From Candidatus Parepulonipiscium sp. PG-Nuni2H_MBin01 (GTDB lineage Bacteria; Bacillota; Clostridia; Lachnospirales; Cellulosilyticaceae): 64,000 nucleotides of DNA. Under the pieces are notes generated by a model. It saw only the letters and a program-made list of their open reading frames with translations. It made no database searches and was not told where the DNA came from. Shown here one piece after another: positions 54,183 through 63,404 of this stretch (position 1 is its first letter; each line of letters begins with the position of its first letter). Position numbers and translations under genes: made by a program. The stretch covers positions 29,226 to 93,225 of the forward strand of contig MDJM01000078.1 in the NCBI GenBank assembly GCA_001994995.1. Reading direction: 5' to 3'.

Positions 54183-54449
54183 CTACCTCATCTGTGACTT
54201 AGCATAAAGTTCATCCATATCCCCCACAAATATTAAAATCTTTGCCACTAAATCATAAACTTCTGGTGGAATTTGACTACCTACTTCAAACTCTGTTAAA
54301 AGGTTTGCCAATTTTTTATCTTCATATACAGGTACGTCGTTTTTTTCTGCTTCATCAATGATTTTATCTGCCACATGCCCTTTGCCCTTAGCAACTATTT
54401 CTGGTACAGAATCTCCACCTTTATACGAAACCGCTACTGCTTTTTTCAT
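54183..54449 (-). CDS. Stand-alone FlhB C-terminal-like domain (YlqH type)
   Basis: The 88 aa protein matches the C-terminal FlhB domain: VAVSYKGGDSVPEIVAKGKGHVADKIIDEAEKNDVPVYEDKKLANLL and IPPEVYDLVAKILIFVGDMD. It lacks NPTH, which would lie just before its start, and has no membrane part. In Bacillus the homologue ylqH is in the same place, after ylqG. It is the second such protein in the window. Confidence 0.85.
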   Translation of the reverse strand: MKKAVAVSYKGGDSVPEIVAKGKGHVADKIIDEAEKNDVPVYEDKKLANLLTEFEVGSQIPPEVYDLVAKILIFVGDMDELYAKSQMR

Positions 54450-54464
54450 TTCATAATCCTCCCC

Positions 54465-55841
54465 TTAAACCCTAAAGTCAAAATTGTGCGTAGTATTAAC
54501 CGGAATGCTAACTTTCGGTATTTCTTCCTTATTAATAGCATCAATTGAAATTTGGCTAATATTATATCCAGCTTCATAAGCTACCTTCATAAGACCGCTC
54601 GCATGTGCACTTAAATATGATTTTATCTTTTCATCTTCCACGTACATTTGAATATTTAAATCTTTATCTACTTTATGTATATGTAGTTGAACATGAGATA
54701 ACGCCTCTAAATCTAGCGCAATTACAATGTACAACCCAGTGCTACCACGTCCGCCTCCACCATTTTTAGGTTCAAAGAAATGTACTGAACCGTTTTCTAA
54801 TTGATGGTGCATTAAAGGTGATAACATATTAAAACCACCATCTTCTTGCAACTTACTTGCTACCTCCACAGTCTGTTTTGCAGTCTCAACATCTTGCTTA
54901 ACTGGTGAATTTTTAAGACTCTCATCTTTTTCAACTATTTCTTCCAACGTTTGTGCAACTTCTTTAAAATTACCTAACATGTTTTCTATAGCTTCTTTAG
55001 GATTTAAATTTTGGATTTCTTCCCCGAGCAATAATTTAGTTAGCTCTTTAGTTATAACTTCTTCTATATTAATAATTGGTGTTTTATTCGCTTGGTTCTC
55101 TATGTTAAGTTGAGACTGCTCAGGTAGAGCTTGAGACTGAGTTTGAGGTTGCGACTGAGGTTGCGACTGAGAATTTTCTTGAGTAGTTTTAGTATTAATA
55201 AACTCCAACATTTGTTGCTTTCCTTCATCATTTAACTGATTAGCTGATATATCAATTAACTTATCGCTCATTACAGTAACACCCTCATTTTTAAGCTGCT
55301 GCGCTATCTCTAATTCCTCAGGTGTTAATGTTGTAGCTTTTTCTAATAAATTAGTAACGACCTCCACAGGTAAATCAAACTTTTGTACAGTAAAATTCGC
55401 TTTTAACAACTCTTGCTTATCTAATGTCATAGACCGCGACATAAAACCTTCTACACAAGCCCGCATTTCTTCAGAATTAGGTAAATTTAATCTACCTATC
55501 ACTTGCTCGGTTAGCTGCTGAGTATTATGCTCAGCAGTAGCATTTGGCTGATTATTACCATTGTGTGGTCTTAAAATTATATCTCCATCTTGTGAAGTGG
55601 AAACGTTAAATGCCATAAACTTACCCATTGGCAATTCTCCTGCTAATTTAACCTCCATCTTACTTCCGTTTGCTAATTCTAGTAATGTCTTTCCATTCTC
55701 ATTATTTAACGACCCTTCAATAACGCCATTTTTTACATTCTGGGCCAGCAGTTGCCGTGCAATATCTTTTTGACCTGTAGCTATCGGAGCTTGCTGTAGT
55801 GTATTATTACTGCTTAATATTTGATTACTTATCCCTCTCAT
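54465..55841 (-). CDS. YlqG/FliK-like C-domain protein
   Basis: The 458 aa protein has a variable first two thirds, including a Gln/Ser/Pro-rich tract (about 220-240). Its C-terminal domain (about 345-445; NGSVHFFEPKNGGGG, LYIVIALDLEALSHVQLHIHKVD) resembles FliK/YlqG-type hook-length domains. It precedes the YlqH-type gene, like the Bacillus ylqG-ylqH pair, which suggests the two proteins act together as FliK and FlhB do. The role is unproven. Confidence 0.6.
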   Translation of the reverse strand: MRGISNQILSSNNTLQQAPIATGQKDIARQLLAQNVKNGVIEGSLNNENGKTLLELANGSKMEVKLAGELPMGKFMAFNVSTSQDGDIILRPHNGNNQPNATAEHNTQQLTEQVIGRLNLPNSEEMRACVEGFMSRSMTLDKQELLKANFTVQKFDLPVEVVTNLLEKATTLTPEELEIAQQLKNEGVTVMSDKLIDISANQLNDEGKQQMLEFINTKTTQENSQSQPQSQPQTQSQALPEQSQLNIENQANKTPIINIEEVITKELTKLLLGEEIQNLNPKEAIENMLGNFKEVAQTLEEIVEKDESLKNSPVKQDVETAKQTVEVASKLQEDGGFNMLSPLMHHQLENGSVHFFEPKNGGGGRGSTGLYIVIALDLEALSHVQLHIHKVDKDLNIQMYVEDEKIKSYLSAHASGLMKVAYEAGYNISQISIDAINKEEIPKVSIPVNTTHNFDFRV

Positions 55842-55931
55842 TTTAAATATTCCCCCTTAAAGATTTTATATTTATAATATCGGCACTCACAAAACTTTAA
55901 TATTCTATATTTATTATATCGACATAATTAT

Positions 55932-56675
55932 CTATATAATTCCCCTTAAAAAGCTTTTTCTATGAATATTTGTAATGCCTAATTTTGCAATTCCATCATA
56001 ATGCTTTTTAGTTCCATATCCTTTGTTAGAAATAAAATCATATTCCGGATAATGTAAATGCAACTCATTCATCTGTCTATCTCGAGTAACCTTTGCAATC
56101 ACACTAGCCGCAGCAATAGCAGCACTTTTATTATCACCCCCTACAATTGCATATTGTTTCGTATTTACTAATGGAATCGTATGATTACCATCTACACATA
56201 TTACATCATATTCCACATCAATCTGATTTAGCGCCAAACGCATTGCTTCAAACGTTGCTTGTAATATGTTGATTTTATCTATCTGACAAGCACTCACTTC
56301 CCCTATCCCTATAGCTAACGCTTTATCCATTATTTCATCATATAATAATTCCCGCTTAGACTCAGATAACTTCTTTGAGTCTTTAAGGCCTAAAATACAT
56401 ACATCTTTTGGCAATATCACAGCTGCAGCAACAACATTACCTGCTAGAGGTCCTCTTCCAACTTCATCTACCCCCACTAAATATTCCTGACCTTGCCATA
56501 CTGCATCAAAATCTAATTTCGCTTGCCAGCTATTTAATTCATTTAAATGTTTTTTATATTTATTAATTAACTTTTGTACTCCATCCCTATCATCAAATTT
56601 AAACTCATCTAGGCATGCTTCCAATTTATCTATTGGGGTACTTTTCATAATTTCATCAATTTGTTTTATCGTCAT
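55932..56675 (-). CDS. rnhB: Ribonuclease HII
   Basis: RNase HII removes RNA from RNA/DNA hybrids and single ribonucleotides from DNA. The 247 aa protein has YLVGVDEVGRGPLAGNVVAAAVIL (catalytic Asp/Glu), DSKKLSESKRELL, and VIAKVTRDRQM with the later catalytic residues. An N-terminal helical extension of about 60 residues precedes the core, as in Gram-positives. It follows the lepB genes. Confidence 0.95.
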   Translation of the reverse strand: MTIKQIDEIMKSTPIDKLEACLDEFKFDDRDGVQKLINKYKKHLNELNSWQAKLDFDAVWQGQEYLVGVDEVGRGPLAGNVVAAAVILPKDVCILGLKDSKKLSESKRELLYDEIMDKALAIGIGEVSACQIDKINILQATFEAMRLALNQIDVEYDVICVDGNHTIPLVNTKQYAIVGGDNKSAAIAAASVIAKVTRDRQMNELHLHYPEYDFISNKGYGTKKHYDGIAKLGITNIHRKSFLRGII

Positions 56676-56683
56676 ATTATCCT

Positions 56684-57202
56684 CTACTTCAAAAATTCCA
56701 TTCTAAACTTAAACATAGGTGTGGCAAAAATTTGGCTTCTTGTAATCGAACTAAAAGTTCTACTATCCTCACTATTAAGGCGATTATCCCCCATTACAAA
56801 GTAACTATCCTCAGGCACTTTATAAGGAAACACCAAACTCTGTGGATATGTTACTCCAAACTCACGCACATAATCTAACTCATCTAAACGCTCACCATTT
56901 ACATATACATACCCATCTTCTAAATCCACTATATCTCCACCAACTGCAATAACACGTTTAACCATATTAATATTGCCTTGCCTAAAAATTATTATATCAC
57001 CTGCCACTGGATTGCTATAGTAACAGGGGAGATAATTTATAATCATATGGTCACCCACGTTTATAGTCGGAACCATTGAACTTGATGGAACTACTGTATG
57101 TGCTACAATAAATTGAGATATTAAAAGGGCCCAGAGAATAGCCACCATTATATCCCGAATAAAATCCATATTATCTCTAAACCCGAGTAACATCTTATCC
57201 AT
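56684..57202 (-). CDS. lepB: Signal peptidase I, paralogue A
   Basis: This 172 aa SPase I cleaves secretory signal peptides outside the membrane. One N-terminal membrane helix (about 14-34) is followed by the catalytic Ser42 (PSSSMVPT) and Lys82 (NMVKRVIAVGGD), and the GDNRLNSEDSRTF box. It is very like the neighbour at 57237-57758 and probably arose by tandem duplication. It lies just before rnhB on the coding strand. Confidence 0.93.
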   Translation of the reverse strand: MDKMLLGFRDNMDFIRDIMVAILWALLISQFIVAHTVVPSSSMVPTINVGDHMIINYLPCYYSNPVAGDIIIFRQGNINMVKRVIAVGGDIVDLEDGYVYVNGERLDELDYVREFGVTYPQSLVFPYKVPEDSYFVMGDNRLNSEDSRTFSSITRSQIFATPMFKFRMEFLK

Positions 57203-57236
57203 TTAAATACTCCTTTTTTTTAGACCTTCTTATTGA

Positions 57237-57758
57237 TTATTTCAGTAACTCAATGCGAAATTTAAAAATCGGTGTAGCTAATATTTTATCCCTACTAATA
57301 GCCTGAAAAGTACGACTATCCTCACTATTTAGCCGATTATCTCCCATCACAAAGTAATGCTTATCAGGAACTACATATGGAAACTGAACTAGCTGTGGAT
57401 ACGTAACTCCAATTTCTCGTACATACTCCATTTCATTTTTAACTTCGCCATTTACATATACAAAACCATTCATTAGTTCAACTGTATCTCCACCAGTAGC
57501 AATAACTCTCTTTACCATATTAACTCCATCTTGCTCAAATACCACAATATCATTCACCTGGGGGTCTCTAACATAAAATGGTAGATAATTTATAATCATA
57601 TGGTCTCCTATATTAATTGTGGGAATCATAGAACCCGTAGGTACTTCAGTATGAGCAATAATAAACTTTGATATAAAACACAGCGTCACTAAAATGGTAA
57701 TTAGTAAATCCCTAATAAAGTCTAGAACATCTTTAAAACTAATCAATACTTTATTCAT
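57237..57758 (-). CDS. lepB: Signal peptidase I, paralogue B
   Basis: A second full-length SPase I of 173 aa with one membrane helix, catalytic Ser43 (PTGSMIPT), Lys83 (NMVKRVIATGGD), and GDNRLNSEDSRTF. The first ends HKM... like its neighbour, and the C-terminal segments (FKFRIELLK against FKFRMEFLK) are nearly the same, showing recent duplication. All active-site residues are kept in both copies. Confidence 0.93.
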   Translation of the reverse strand: MNKVLISFKDVLDFIRDLLITILVTLCFISKFIIAHTEVPTGSMIPTINIGDHMIINYLPFYVRDPQVNDIVVFEQDGVNMVKRVIATGGDTVELMNGFVYVNGEVKNEMEYVREIGVTYPQLVQFPYVVPDKHYFVMGDNRLNSEDSRTFQAISRDKILATPIFKFRIELLK

Positions 57759-57773
57759 CTAAAATTCTCCTTT

Positions 57774-58622
57774 TTATTTAGGTATTTCTAACGTTAGTTT
57801 ACCTAATTTGGAGCTTCTAAATTCATCAATAATAATTTTTGCTGTACGGTTTTCATCAATTTCACCTTTAGTAGCTAATAGCCCTCTGTTCTTACCAATT
57901 TGTAGCAATATATCATAATCAGTCATCTCATTTATGTTATCTAGCTTATATCGATTGACTAACGCCTCTTCAAAAAAATCACGCGAATGAGCAATAAAGT
58001 TTAAAGCCAATTCTCTAGTATCTAATATAGCATCGTTAATAGACCCTAGATACGCAAGTTTAATAGCTACTGCCTGGTCCTCAAACTTAGGCCACAGAAT
58101 ACCGGGCATATCAAGAAGCTCAAACCCTCTTTTAATTTTAACCCACTGCTTACCCTTTGTAACCCCCGGCTTATCGCCAGTCTTAGTGCTACCCTTGCCC
58201 ACTAATGAATTAATAAATGTAGATTTACCCACATTAGGTATCCCTACAATCATAGCGCGAATTGGTCGGTAAATCCGACCGCGCGCCTTATCCTTTTCAA
58301 TCCGTTCTTTAAGCATATCTTCAGCAACCTTAATAACCTCTTTTATCCCTTTACCAGATGTGGATGTTACAGGAACGACTTTTACATTTGTACTAGTATA
58401 CCATTTTACCCATTTATCCGTAATTTGTGGGTCTGCTAAATCAGCCTTATTTAGTAATATAATCCTCATTTTATTATGTGCAAATTTATCAATGTCAGGA
58501 TTTTTAGTGCTAAACGGCGCTCTAGCATCCACTAACTCAATAACTATGTCCACTAGTTTTATATTTTCTTCTATCAGTCTTTTTGTCTTGGTCATATGAC
58601 CAGGATACCATTGTATATTCAT
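57774..58622 (-). CDS. rbgA: Ribosome biogenesis GTPase RbgA (YlqF)
   Basis: RbgA is a circularly permuted GTPase needed for a late step of 50S assembly. The 282 aa protein shows G4 NKAD (about 57), then G1 GIPNVGKST (about 125), G2 GDKPGVT and G3 DMPG. The C-terminal ANTAR-like helical domain follows (about 200-282). MNIQWYPGHMTKTKR is the family's usual start. It follows rplS and lepB and precedes the lepB pair, as in Bacillus. Confidence 0.96.
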   Translation of the reverse strand: MNIQWYPGHMTKTKRLIEENIKLVDIVIELVDARAPFSTKNPDIDKFAHNKMRIILLNKADLADPQITDKWVKWYTSTNVKVVPVTSTSGKGIKEVIKVAEDMLKERIEKDKARGRIYRPIRAMIVGIPNVGKSTFINSLVGKGSTKTGDKPGVTKGKQWVKIKRGFELLDMPGILWPKFEDQAVAIKLAYLGSINDAILDTRELALNFIAHSRDFFEEALVNRYKLDNINEMTDYDILLQIGKNRGLLATKGEIDENRTAKIIIDEFRSSKLGKLTLEIPK

Positions 58623-58659
58623 ATTTTCTCCATTCTTAAAGTACAGCTAGTTAATAAAT

Positions 58660-58720
58660 TAAAAGGCAGGGCAAACCCCTAGACCTAAAGTCTTCCATTT
58701 AGGGGGACTTTTATATTAAA
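58660..58720. repeat. GC-rich palindromic intergenic element
   Basis: Between rbgA and the third lepB lies a GC-rich patch, CCCCTA...TTAGGGG with an inner CCTAAA/TTTAGG option, ending TTTATATTAAA. It resembles the tail of the element near 38185-38236. It could be a member of a small repeated element family or a terminator. Confidence 0.4.
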
Positions 58721-58730
58721 CTAACCTCTC

Positions 58731-59204
58731 CTAAAGTACTATTTTACCTAAAATATCTTCTAGGCAAATTACACCAATTAATTGGTATCTACTATCAATA
58801 CTACTATCTACATTATCGCCTACTACAAAATATCTCCCTTCGGGAACAGTGAATGGGTATTGTATATCACCACTATCCATCCTAGCAAATGCTACTTCAT
58901 TCACATAGAGCATTCCGTCTATGTAATCAACTACATCACCTTCAACTGCAATAATCCGTTTGACGATTTTTACTTCCACTGTATCTACGGCAAAGCCCAC
59001 AATGTCATTTACTTGTGGTTCATTAAATTTATAATACACTTTATTAATAAGTATCGTCTGACCATCTGTTAAGGTCGGTTCCATAGAATGACCTCTAACC
59101 TGTAAATTTTGAAGAACAAACTGTGTAAATAAAACAGTAGCAATAAACGCTATTGTCACATCTTTAGCAAAACGCATTAGTTGTTTTAACAGATTTTTAT
59201 TCAT
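58731..59204 (-). CDS. lepB: Signal peptidase I, paralogue C (divergent)
   Basis: A third SPase I of 157 aa with one membrane helix (about 15-34), catalytic Ser40 (RGHSMEPT), Lys82 (KIVKRIIAVEGD) and GDNVDSSIDSRY in place of GDNRLNSEDSRTF. It is closer to the general family form than to the other two, so it is probably the housekeeping enzyme. It lies between rplS and rbgA, the standard Firmicute lepB position. Confidence 0.93.
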   Translation of the reverse strand: MNKNLLKQLMRFAKDVTIAFIATVLFTQFVLQNLQVRGHSMEPTLTDGQTILINKVYYKFNEPQVNDIVGFAVDTVEVKIVKRIIAVEGDVVDYIDGMLYVNEVAFARMDSGDIQYPFTVPEGRYFVVGDNVDSSIDSRYQLIGVICLEDILGKIVL

Positions 59205-59240
59205 ATATTCCTCGCCTTTACAAAAGCCTATTTGTGATAC

Positions 59241-59267
59241 GAAAAAAGGGACTATAACAGTCCCTTA
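59241..59267 (-). terminator. Rho-independent terminator of rplS
   Basis: On the minus strand AAGGGACT pairs with AGTCCCTT over a 5-base loop, followed by TTTTC. It overlaps the rplS stop codon and precedes lepB. Confidence 0.85.
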
Positions 59268-59615
59268 TCTTACTAATTCTTTAACCTTAGCGCGTTTACC
59301 AACACGCCCACGCAAGTAATTAAGTTTAGCACGTCTTACTTTACCACGACGAATAACCTCAATCCTTTCGACATTAGGTGAATGAAGCGCCCAAGTTTTT
59401 TCAACTCCGACTCCATAGGACATTCTTCTAACCGTAAATGTTTCACGAACTCCTCCGTTTTGTCTTTTAAGAACTACCCCTTCAAACATTTGCACACGTT
59501 CTCTTTGGCCTTCTTTAATCTTTGCGTAAACTCGAACAGAATCTCCAACATTAAATTTTGGTACTTCTGCTTTTAGCTGCTCGTTTTCAATTGCACTTAT
59601 AATTGCATTTTTCAT
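59265..59615 (-). CDS. rplS: 50S ribosomal protein L19
   Basis: L19 sits at the 30S-50S interface. The 116 aa sequence has [35 protein letters not shown] and [34 protein letters not shown], as in all L19. The length is normal. It follows trmD after a gap that appears to hold an L19-type RNA leader. Confidence 0.98.
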   Translation of the reverse strand: MKNAIISAIENEQLKAEVPKFNVGDSVRVYAKIKEGQRERVQMFEGVVLKRQNGGVRETFTVRRMSYGVGVEKTWALHSPNVERIEVIRRGKVRRAKLNYLRGRVGKRAKVKELVR

Positions 59616-59630
59616 GTTAAATCTCCTTTA

Positions 59631-59680
59631 TGCTAGGATGTTCATAATTTCTACTAGCGGACCATCCGGCTTCCATATTA
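59631..59680 (-). promoter_or_regulatory. Putative L19 RNA leader upstream of rplS
   Basis: On the minus strand GCCGGATGGTCCGC is followed by CATCC and CTAGC, giving alternative GGATG/CATCC and GCTAG/CTAGC pairings just ahead of the rplS ribosome-binding site. This resembles the Firmicute L19 leader, which binds L19 to control its own gene. The gap from 59616 to 59747 has no gene. Pairing by eye only. Confidence 0.5.
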
Positions 59681-59747
59681 AATCCATTTTTATCGTTCCA
59701 TTAATCACTATATCATAAATAATTACAATGTGCAACGCCCAAACCTA

Positions 59748-60488
59748 TTATATATTATTATAACCTACACTTTGTAAAAATTTTCTGTCTTCCACAGATA
59801 ATTGCACTTGCTCTAATAAATCAGGTCGTTTTTTATAAGTATTTTCTAATGAATTTTGTCTACGATATTTTTCAATATTTTTATGATGCCCTGATAACAA
59901 TACTTCAGGCACTTCTTTACCTTCAAATACCGCTGGACGCGTATAATGGTAGTACTCTAATAATCCATCACAAAAACTTTCTTCCTGAAAAGACTCCTGT
60001 TTACCTAATACATTGGGCAGCAACCTAACTATACTATCCGTAATTACTAGTGCCGCCAGCTCTCCGCCTGTAAGTACAAAATCTCCAATAGAAACTTCAT
60101 CTGTAACAATATCTTCAATTACTCTCTGGTCTATACCCTCGTAATGTCCACATAAAATTACAATCTCTTCTTCTTTAGCAAATTCGTCAGCCATTGCTTG
60201 CTTCCACGGCTTTCCATGTGGAGTCATATACATAACACGCTTTTTAGTGTTAGGCGAACTCTCGCAAATCGCTTCATAGCACCATTTTACTGGCCCTGGC
60301 TTCATAAGCATCCCTGCACCACCACCATAAGGATAGTCATCAACTTGCTTATGCTTATTATTAGAATAATCTCTTATATTAACAGCCCTAATCTCAACTT
60401 GCGAAGCCTCAATAGCTCGTCCCATTATACTATGGCTAACTGCTTGCTCTATCATCTGTGGAAATAATGTCATAATTGTAATTCTCAT
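59748..60488 (-). CDS. trmD: tRNA (guanine37-N1)-methyltransferase TrmD
   Basis: TrmD methylates G37 of several tRNAs using S-adenosylmethionine. The 246 aa protein has DDYPYGGGAGMLMKPGP, CGHYEGIDQRV and EVSIGDFVLTGGELAAL, the knotted SPOUT motifs. It overlaps rimM by one base (TAATG) and is followed by rplS, the conserved order. Confidence 0.97.
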   Translation of the reverse strand: MRITIMTLFPQMIEQAVSHSIMGRAIEASQVEIRAVNIRDYSNNKHKQVDDYPYGGGAGMLMKPGPVKWCYEAICESSPNTKKRVMYMTPHGKPWKQAMADEFAKEEEIVILCGHYEGIDQRVIEDIVTDEVSIGDFVLTGGELAALVITDSIVRLLPNVLGKQESFQEESFCDGLLEYYHYTRPAVFEGKEVPEVLLSGHHKNIEKYRRQNSLENTYKKRPDLLEQVQLSVEDRKFLQSVGYNNI

Positions 60489-60997
60489 TATTCTAATAGA
60501 CCTTCTAACAGTCTAACTACCATAACATTCTTTTCAATATCTACATTAATAATACATTGCTTTATAGCCGGAATTAGTAAATCTTTTGTACGCTCATCTG
60601 ATTTTACTACATATACGTCATTTGCAGCGCTAAATAAAATATCATCTAATACCCCTAATTCCTCTCCTTCTTCTGTAACAACATTTAATCCGTATAAATC
60701 ACTAATATAATATTCATCTTCTTTAAGTGGCGAGCTATCAGTCCTTTTAATCTTAAGTATAGAGCCTTTTAAATGCTCTGCACTATCTATATCATCAATA
60801 CCTTTTAACTTTACTAGTACAAAAGTTTTATGCAATCTAGCTGCCTCTATTTCATACTCTTTAATCTCGTTATTCTCTACAAATATAGTTTTAAGTTGCT
60901 TAAATCTACTCATATCATCAGTTGTAGGCAATACTCTAAGCTCCCCTTTAATACCATGAGTATTAACAACTTTTCCTATTGAAAACATTTCTACCAT
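60488..60997 (-). CDS. rimM: 16S rRNA processing protein RimM
   Basis: RimM helps mature the head of the 30S subunit. The 169 aa protein has FSIGKVVNTHGIKGELRVLP, then a PRC-barrel domain (about 95-168) with EEYYISDLYGL-like sequence DEYYISDLYGLNVVTEEGE and LIPAIKQCIINVDIEKNVM. Start and length are normal. It follows khpA. Confidence 0.95.
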   Translation of the reverse strand: MVEMFSIGKVVNTHGIKGELRVLPTTDDMSRFKQLKTIFVENNEIKEYEIEAARLHKTFVLVKLKGIDDIDSAEHLKGSILKIKRTDSSPLKEDEYYISDLYGLNVVTEEGEELGVLDDILFSAANDVYVVKSDERTKDLLIPAIKQCIINVDIEKNVMVVRLLEGLLE

Positions 60998-61073
60998 AAT
61001 TCACCTCACCACAAAAACTTTTATATTTAGAACTTTTAGATTTAGAAAAAGTAGGTTAACCGTTAGGGCTAAC

Positions 61074-61304
61074 CTACTCCATAATCTCAAGCACATACTT
61101 TTTAACAGAAGCCTGACTTGCTGATTTAATAATACTTCGAATCGCCTTAGCAACACGACCTTGTTTGCCGATGACTTTCCCCATATCTTCTGGCGCAACC
61201 TGCAACTCTAAGATAATGGCGCGTTCCTCTTCCCTCTCAGTAATTTCAACCTTATCAGGAAAATCAACTAGCTCTTTAGCTATCGTCTCGACTAATTGTT
61301 TCAT
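61074..61304 (-). CDS. khpA: KH-domain RNA-binding protein KhpA (YlqC)
   Basis: KhpA is a small RNA chaperone linked with cell size control in Gram-positives. The 76 aa sequence is one KH domain with the [11 protein letters not shown] (GxxG-type) loop and [17 protein letters not shown] at the start. It overlaps rpsP by 4 bases (GTATGA arrangement). Confidence 0.93.
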   Translation of the reverse strand: MKQLVETIAKELVDFPDKVEITEREEERAIILELQVAPEDMGKVIGKQGRVAKAIRSIIKSASQASVKKYVLEIME

Positions 61305-61546
61305 ACATTAATCCCAGATTTTTTAATCAAACTTCTCACTGTACTAGTAGGTTGAGCACCATTAGATAACCATTTCTCAACCGCTTCTTTATTGATGCTT
61401 AACTCGTTTGGTTCGCTACAAGGATTAAAGTAACCTATTTCTTCAATAAAACGTCCATCTCTAGGAGAACGTGAATCTGCTACTACAATTCTGTAAAAAG
61501 GAGCTTTCTTTGCACCCATTCTTTTTAAACGTATTTTAACTGCCAT
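61301..61546 (-). CDS. rpsP: 30S ribosomal protein S16
   Basis: S16 is a primary 30S assembly protein. The 81 aa sequence has the usual start [33 protein letters not shown] and a C-terminus [20 protein letters not shown]. The length is normal. It lies between ffh and khpA. Confidence 0.98.
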   Translation of the reverse strand: MAVKIRLKRMGAKKAPFYRIVVADSRSPRDGRFIEEIGYFNPCSEPNELSINKEAVEKWLSNGAQPTSTVRSLIKKSGINV

Positions 61547-61583
61547 TATATTTTCACCTCATTATTTTTTTCTAGCTTGCGTT

Positions 61584-62921
61584 TCAACCAAAAGGTAATT
61601 TAAACTTACTGCTTTTCTTACCTTTCATCATCCCTGAAAACTGCTTCATCATACCTCTCATCTGTTCAAATTGCTTAATAAGGCGATTAACCTCCGCAAT
61701 ATCGCAGCCACTACCCTTAGCAATACGCTTCTTTCTTGACATATTTATAACATTAGGGTTTAGGCGTTCCTCTTTTGTCATAGATAATATAATAGCCTCA
61801 ATTCGCGCTAACTGCTTATCATCAACCTCAATATCACCAAGCTTAGCTTTATTCATCCCCGGAATCATATTTAATATGTCTCCAATAGGCCCCATACTCT
61901 TAACTTGCTGCATTTGGTCTAGAAAATCATCAAAATTAAATTCGGCCTTACGCATTTTAGCTTCTAACTCTCGCGCCTTATCCTCATCTATATTCTGCTG
62001 CGCCTTTTCAATTAAACCTAATATATCTCCCATCCCTAAAATTCGCGAAGCCATTCTATCCGGATGGAACGGCTCAAGCTCTGATAACTTCTCACCCATA
62101 CCAACATACTTAATAGGCTTATTCGTTACAGCCTTAACTGATAGAGCTGCCCCACCTCTATTATCACCATCAAGCTTAGTCATAATAACTCCGTCAATAC
62201 CCAGTGCATTATTAAACGATTCAGCTACATTCACTGCATCCTGCCCTGTCATTGCATCAACTACAAGTAAGATTTCCTGCGGTTTCACTTCTTTTTTAAT
62301 AAACTTTAACTCATCCATCAGGGTTTCATCAATGTGAAGCCTACCCGCTGTATCAATCAACACTACATCATGATTATTTTGCTTTGCGTATTCCATACCT
62401 GCTTTAGCAATCTCCACAGGATTTACCTTTGTACCCATGTCAAATACCGGTACATGCACTTGTGAACCAACCTTCTTAAGCTGGTCTACTGCAGCAGGTC
62501 TATAAACATCACAGGCCACAAGCAGAGGTCTCTTACCTTGCGACTTGATTAAATTAGCAAGCTTACCAGTAGTTGTAGTCTTACCAGCACCTTGTAGTCC
62601 TACCATTAATATAGGGGTAATTCCTTTTGTTGCAAATACAATTTTACTTTGCGTTGAACCCATCAAATTAATAAGCTCGTCATTAACAATCTTAATAACC
62701 TGTTGGCCTGGAGTCAAACTTTGTAATACTTCCTCTCCCACAGCTCGCGTTTCAATTGTTTTAATAAAGTCTTTCACTACCTTAAAGTTTACATCAGCCT
62801 CGAGTAAAGCCAGTTTAACTTCACGAAGAGCAACCTTTACATCCTTATCCGTCAACTTTCCTTTACTTTTTAGCTGTTTAAACACATCTTGCAATTTGGT
62901 TGATAATTGGTCAAATGCCAT
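61584..62921 (-). CDS. ffh: Signal recognition particle protein Ffh
   Basis: Ffh binds signal sequences and 4.5S RNA and docks with FtsY. The 445 aa protein has an N domain (1-90), the G domain with P-loop GLQGAGKTT (108-116, Lys114), DVYRPAAVDQL, DTAGRLH and TKLDGDNRGG, and the methionine-rich M domain (about 300-445) ending KKSSKFKLPFG. All GTPase motifs are intact. It follows ylxM, as in Bacillus. Confidence 0.98.
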   Translation of the reverse strand: MAFDQLSTKLQDVFKQLKSKGKLTDKDVKVALREVKLALLEADVNFKVVKDFIKTIETRAVGEEVLQSLTPGQQVIKIVNDELINLMGSTQSKIVFATKGITPILMVGLQGAGKTTTTGKLANLIKSQGKRPLLVACDVYRPAAVDQLKKVGSQVHVPVFDMGTKVNPVEIAKAGMEYAKQNNHDVVLIDTAGRLHIDETLMDELKFIKKEVKPQEILLVVDAMTGQDAVNVAESFNNALGIDGVIMTKLDGDNRGGAALSVKAVTNKPIKYVGMGEKLSELEPFHPDRMASRILGMGDILGLIEKAQQNIDEDKARELEAKMRKAEFNFDDFLDQMQQVKSMGPIGDILNMIPGMNKAKLGDIEVDDKQLARIEAIILSMTKEERLNPNVINMSRKKRIAKGSGCDIAEVNRLIKQFEQMRGMMKQFSGMMKGKKSSKFKLPFG

Positions 62922-62985
62922 GCCACTTCCTCCTCTTAATAGATTAATTCTAGTCTAATCTTACTTAGCTAGACTAGATTATATT

Positions 62986-63318
62986 CTAAACTTCACTTCT
63001 TAATTTAATAATCAAATCTCTAATTGCTACTACCTCTTCATTACTAGAATTAGCAGTAGCTGCTTGAAGTTGTGCAAGTATAGAGTCCTGCTTTTTAAAC
63101 TTGTCCCACAGCTGTAACTTGCTTTCATAATCCACTAATTTAAGCTCCGCTTTTTTAATAGTGTCAAACACACTTTGCCGACTAATATTATAAGTAGACG
63201 CAAGCTCACTTAGGGACAAATCCTCAAAATAGTATCCCGCAACTAAATCTCTTTGCTTTTGAGTAAGAAGTGTTTGATAGAAATCATATAAGAAGCTGAC
63301 CTCTAAAAATTTTTGCAT
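62986..63318 (-). CDS. ylxM: YlxM family SRP-associated helix-turn-helix protein
   Basis: YlxM modulates SRP GTPases in Gram-positives. The 110 aa protein has the sigma-4-like helix-turn-helix LSLSELASTYNISRQSVFDTIKKAE and VSFLYDFYQTLLTQKQRDLVAGYY. The C-terminus is helical. It lies between ftsY and ffh, its fixed position. Confidence 0.92.
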   Translation of the reverse strand: MQKFLEVSFLYDFYQTLLTQKQRDLVAGYYFEDLSLSELASTYNISRQSVFDTIKKAELKLVDYESKLQLWDKFKKQDSILAQLQAATANSSNEEVVAIRDLIIKLRSEV

Positions 63319-63404
63319 AGCTCACCTCTGTCAACCTTTTTCACTTTACAGATAAATTATAATTACACAATCATATTTTGTCAACCCTAATTTGACATTT
63401 TTTT

